DNA of 64,000 nt from Azospirillum sp. SYSU D00513 (GTDB lineage Bacteria; Pseudomonadota; Alphaproteobacteria; Azospirillales; Azospirillaceae). Below the pieces are notes generated by a model. It saw nothing but the letters and a program-made list of their open reading frames with translations. It had not been told where the DNA came from and ran no database searches. The DNA lies in contig NZ_JAFIQV010000007.1 in the NCBI RefSeq assembly GCF_017356015.1, positions 1 to 64,000 on the forward strand, in the 5' to 3' direction. A program made the translations under genes and the position numbers. Numbering within the stretch: the stretch's first letter is position 1; each line of letters opens with the position of its first letter. Positions 62,944 through 64,000 of this stretch are shown in pieces.

Positions 62944-63387
62944 TCAGGCGGCGTGAGACTGCCGTAGCGACCGGGCCATCCGGGTCATGTCGGCCACTTC
63001 GCTGGGGGGAACGCGGTCGCGGATCAGCGGCACCATTTCCCCCTGCTCCCGCAGCAGCTGCTTGTCGAACAGGCTCTTCAGCTCCTCGAAATCCGTGAGC
63101 CAGCGCCCGTCGGCATCGTGAGACTCCGTGCGCCGCGCGAGATCGGTCGCCAATTCGACGATCCGCTGGTTCCAGCCCTTCAGGGCGTCCAGAAGCTCAC
63201 CGCTCGCCGCCTGTTCCAGATGCGGGAAGACGACCGCTTCCAGCACGGTCCCGTGCTTCTCCCACAATTTGGCCAGTTGGGTCATTTCCCCGGCGCGCTT
63301 CTTCCAGGCCGGCTGTTCGGCGTTGCCGATCATGGCGAATATTTCACGCCCGGCCTCAAAGTCGGATTCAAGAATTTCCGCGATCAT
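62944..63387 (-). CDS. Hemerythrin-like helical protein with incomplete ligand set
   Basis: The 147-residue protein is all-helical in a hemerythrin-like pattern (WEKHGTVLEAVVFPHLEQ; EQGEMVPLIRDRVP). It keeps His/Glu/His-like residues in the second helix but lacks the usual first-helix His and has Arg-Glu-Gln (LLREQGE) where the last helix should bear His. The di-iron site is therefore probably incomplete. It could sense or store something else. It is convergent with chaB and lies beside phoU. Confidence 0.5.
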   Translation of the reverse strand: MIAEILESDFEAGREIFAMIGNAEQPAWKKRAGEMTQLAKLWEKHGTVLEAVVFPHLEQAASGELLDALKGWNQRIVELATDLARRTESHDADGRWLTDFEELKSLFDKQLLREQGEMVPLIRDRVPPSEVADMTRMARSLRQSHAA

Positions 63388-63450
63388 GACGCAAGGTCTC
63401 CGCTTCCAGATCTTGCAGAAGAACCCTGCGGAAGCGCGGCGGTTCCCTGC

Positions 63451-64000
63451 CTAACTCCCCGTTCCCGGCGCCGCTCCAGGCGGCGTCCCCGGTGCGGACG
63501 GCTCCTCGCCGCTCTCCCCGGCGGCATCCGGCCTGTCGGGAAGGACCGCGAAGCTGCTGAGATCGCCCTTGGCGCGCTCTTCGGGGGGGAGGCGCCCATT
63601 CACCAGGAAACAGATGTTCTCGGCGATGTTCGTGGCGTGGTCGCCGGCGCGCTCGATCGACTTCGCGACGAACAGCAGATGGGTGCAGCCGGTGATCTGC
63701 GCCGGGGTTTCCATCATGTAGGTCAGGAATTCTCGGAAAAGGCTGGTGTAGGCGGCATCGACCTCGCCGTCGCGGTCGCGCACGGCGGTGGCCAGCGCCG
63801 CATCCTGCTCGACATAGGCCCGCACCACGTCATGGATCATGCCCTCGACCGTCCGGCCCATCCAGGACAGCGACGCGGCGGGCGGGAGGACCGGCAGGGT
63901 GGACAGCGTGACGGTGCGCTTGGCGACGGAGCTAGCGAAGTCGCCCATCCGCTCCAGGTTCGAGGCGATCTTCATGGCCGCGACGATCTCCCGGAGATCC
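63451..64000 (-). CDS. phoU: Phosphate transport system regulator PhoU (5' truncated)
   Basis: About 183 codons of a minus-strand gene run to the right edge, so the N-terminal half is missing. The visible part has the second PhoU helical repeat: MKIASNLERMGDFASSVAKR (metal-binding NLERMGD), and HLLFVAKSIERAGDHATNIA near the end (IERAGDHATNIAE). PhoU represses the Pho regulon with PstSCAB-PhoR. The C-terminal 45 residues are Pro/Gly-rich and unusual (PSAPGTPPGAAPGTGS). Confidence 0.92.
   Translation of the reverse strand, partial: DLREIVAAMKIASNLERMGDFASSVAKRTVTLSTLPVLPPAASLSWMGRTVEGMIHDVVRAYVEQDAALATAVRDRDGEVDAAYTSLFREFLTYMMETPAQITGCTHLLFVAKSIERAGDHATNIAENICFLVNGRLPPEERAKGDLSSFAVLPDRPDAAGESGEEPSAPGTPPGAAPGTGS

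Overview
This 64-kb window is GC-rich chromosomal DNA of an alphaproteobacterium. The most likely group is Rhodospirillales, Azospirillum-like. That placement is inferred from gene content: RHH_4-type ribbon-helix-helix proteins, DUF1127, DUF6867 next to a liv operon, a class I fumarase, and the sdhE-mfd arrangement. Coding density is high. I see no rRNA, tRNA, insertion sequence, prophage or CRISPR array.

Region by region. 0.2-7.3 kb is the most unusual part: a cyclase/AAA/TPR signalling protein, two ribbon-helix-helix proteins, a small cysteine-free peptide gene, a YcaO gene overlapping a TfuA gene, and a Crp/Fnr regulator. A CRP-type palindrome (TGTGA-N6-TCACG) lies just upstream of the peptide gene. 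I read this as a candidate thioamide-forming RiPP-type locus tied to cyclic-nucleotide signalling. 7.4-16.7 kb holds rimO, an HNH nuclease, a DsbA-like protein, arfB, a low-GC TumE/TumA-like toxin-antitoxin pair, an AI-2E-type permease, an ACP-like protein, an EamA transporter and a glycosyltransferase/FkbM fusion. 17-23 kb is the sdhE-mfd-HEAT/ACT operon plus a radical SAM gene. 23-33 kb carries a three-PAS HWE kinase, a LysR/oxidoreductase pair, an MBL-fold protein, prmB, a second Crp/Fnr regulator and a type III PKS plus ICMT-type methyltransferase operon.

33-42 kb is rich in DNA repair and metabolism: recG, DUF1127, class I fumarase, an RluA-type pseudouridine synthase and a second, diverged Mfd paralogue. 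42-47 kb has a PilJ-N histidine kinase whose 3' end overlaps that of a convergent LuxR-type response regulator, and a pair of TIGR04282/TIGR04283-type glycosyltransferases. 47.3-52.9 kb is a complete branched-chain amino acid ABC transporter (livHMGF, DUF6867, livK). 53.5-64 kb holds a secreted Lys/Ala-rich protein, a Mak-like fructokinase, a hydrolase, a GT39/GT2 pair for polyprenyl-phosphate-dependent glycosylation, a Do-family periplasmic protease, an HTH protein, chaB, a hemerythrin-like protein and a truncated phoU at the right edge.

Notable non-coding elements are several clear intrinsic terminators, a five-hairpin REP-like mosaic at 37.73-37.89 kb, and a long two-stem inverted repeat at 35.2 kb. 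Many neighbouring convergent genes overlap at their 3' ends.
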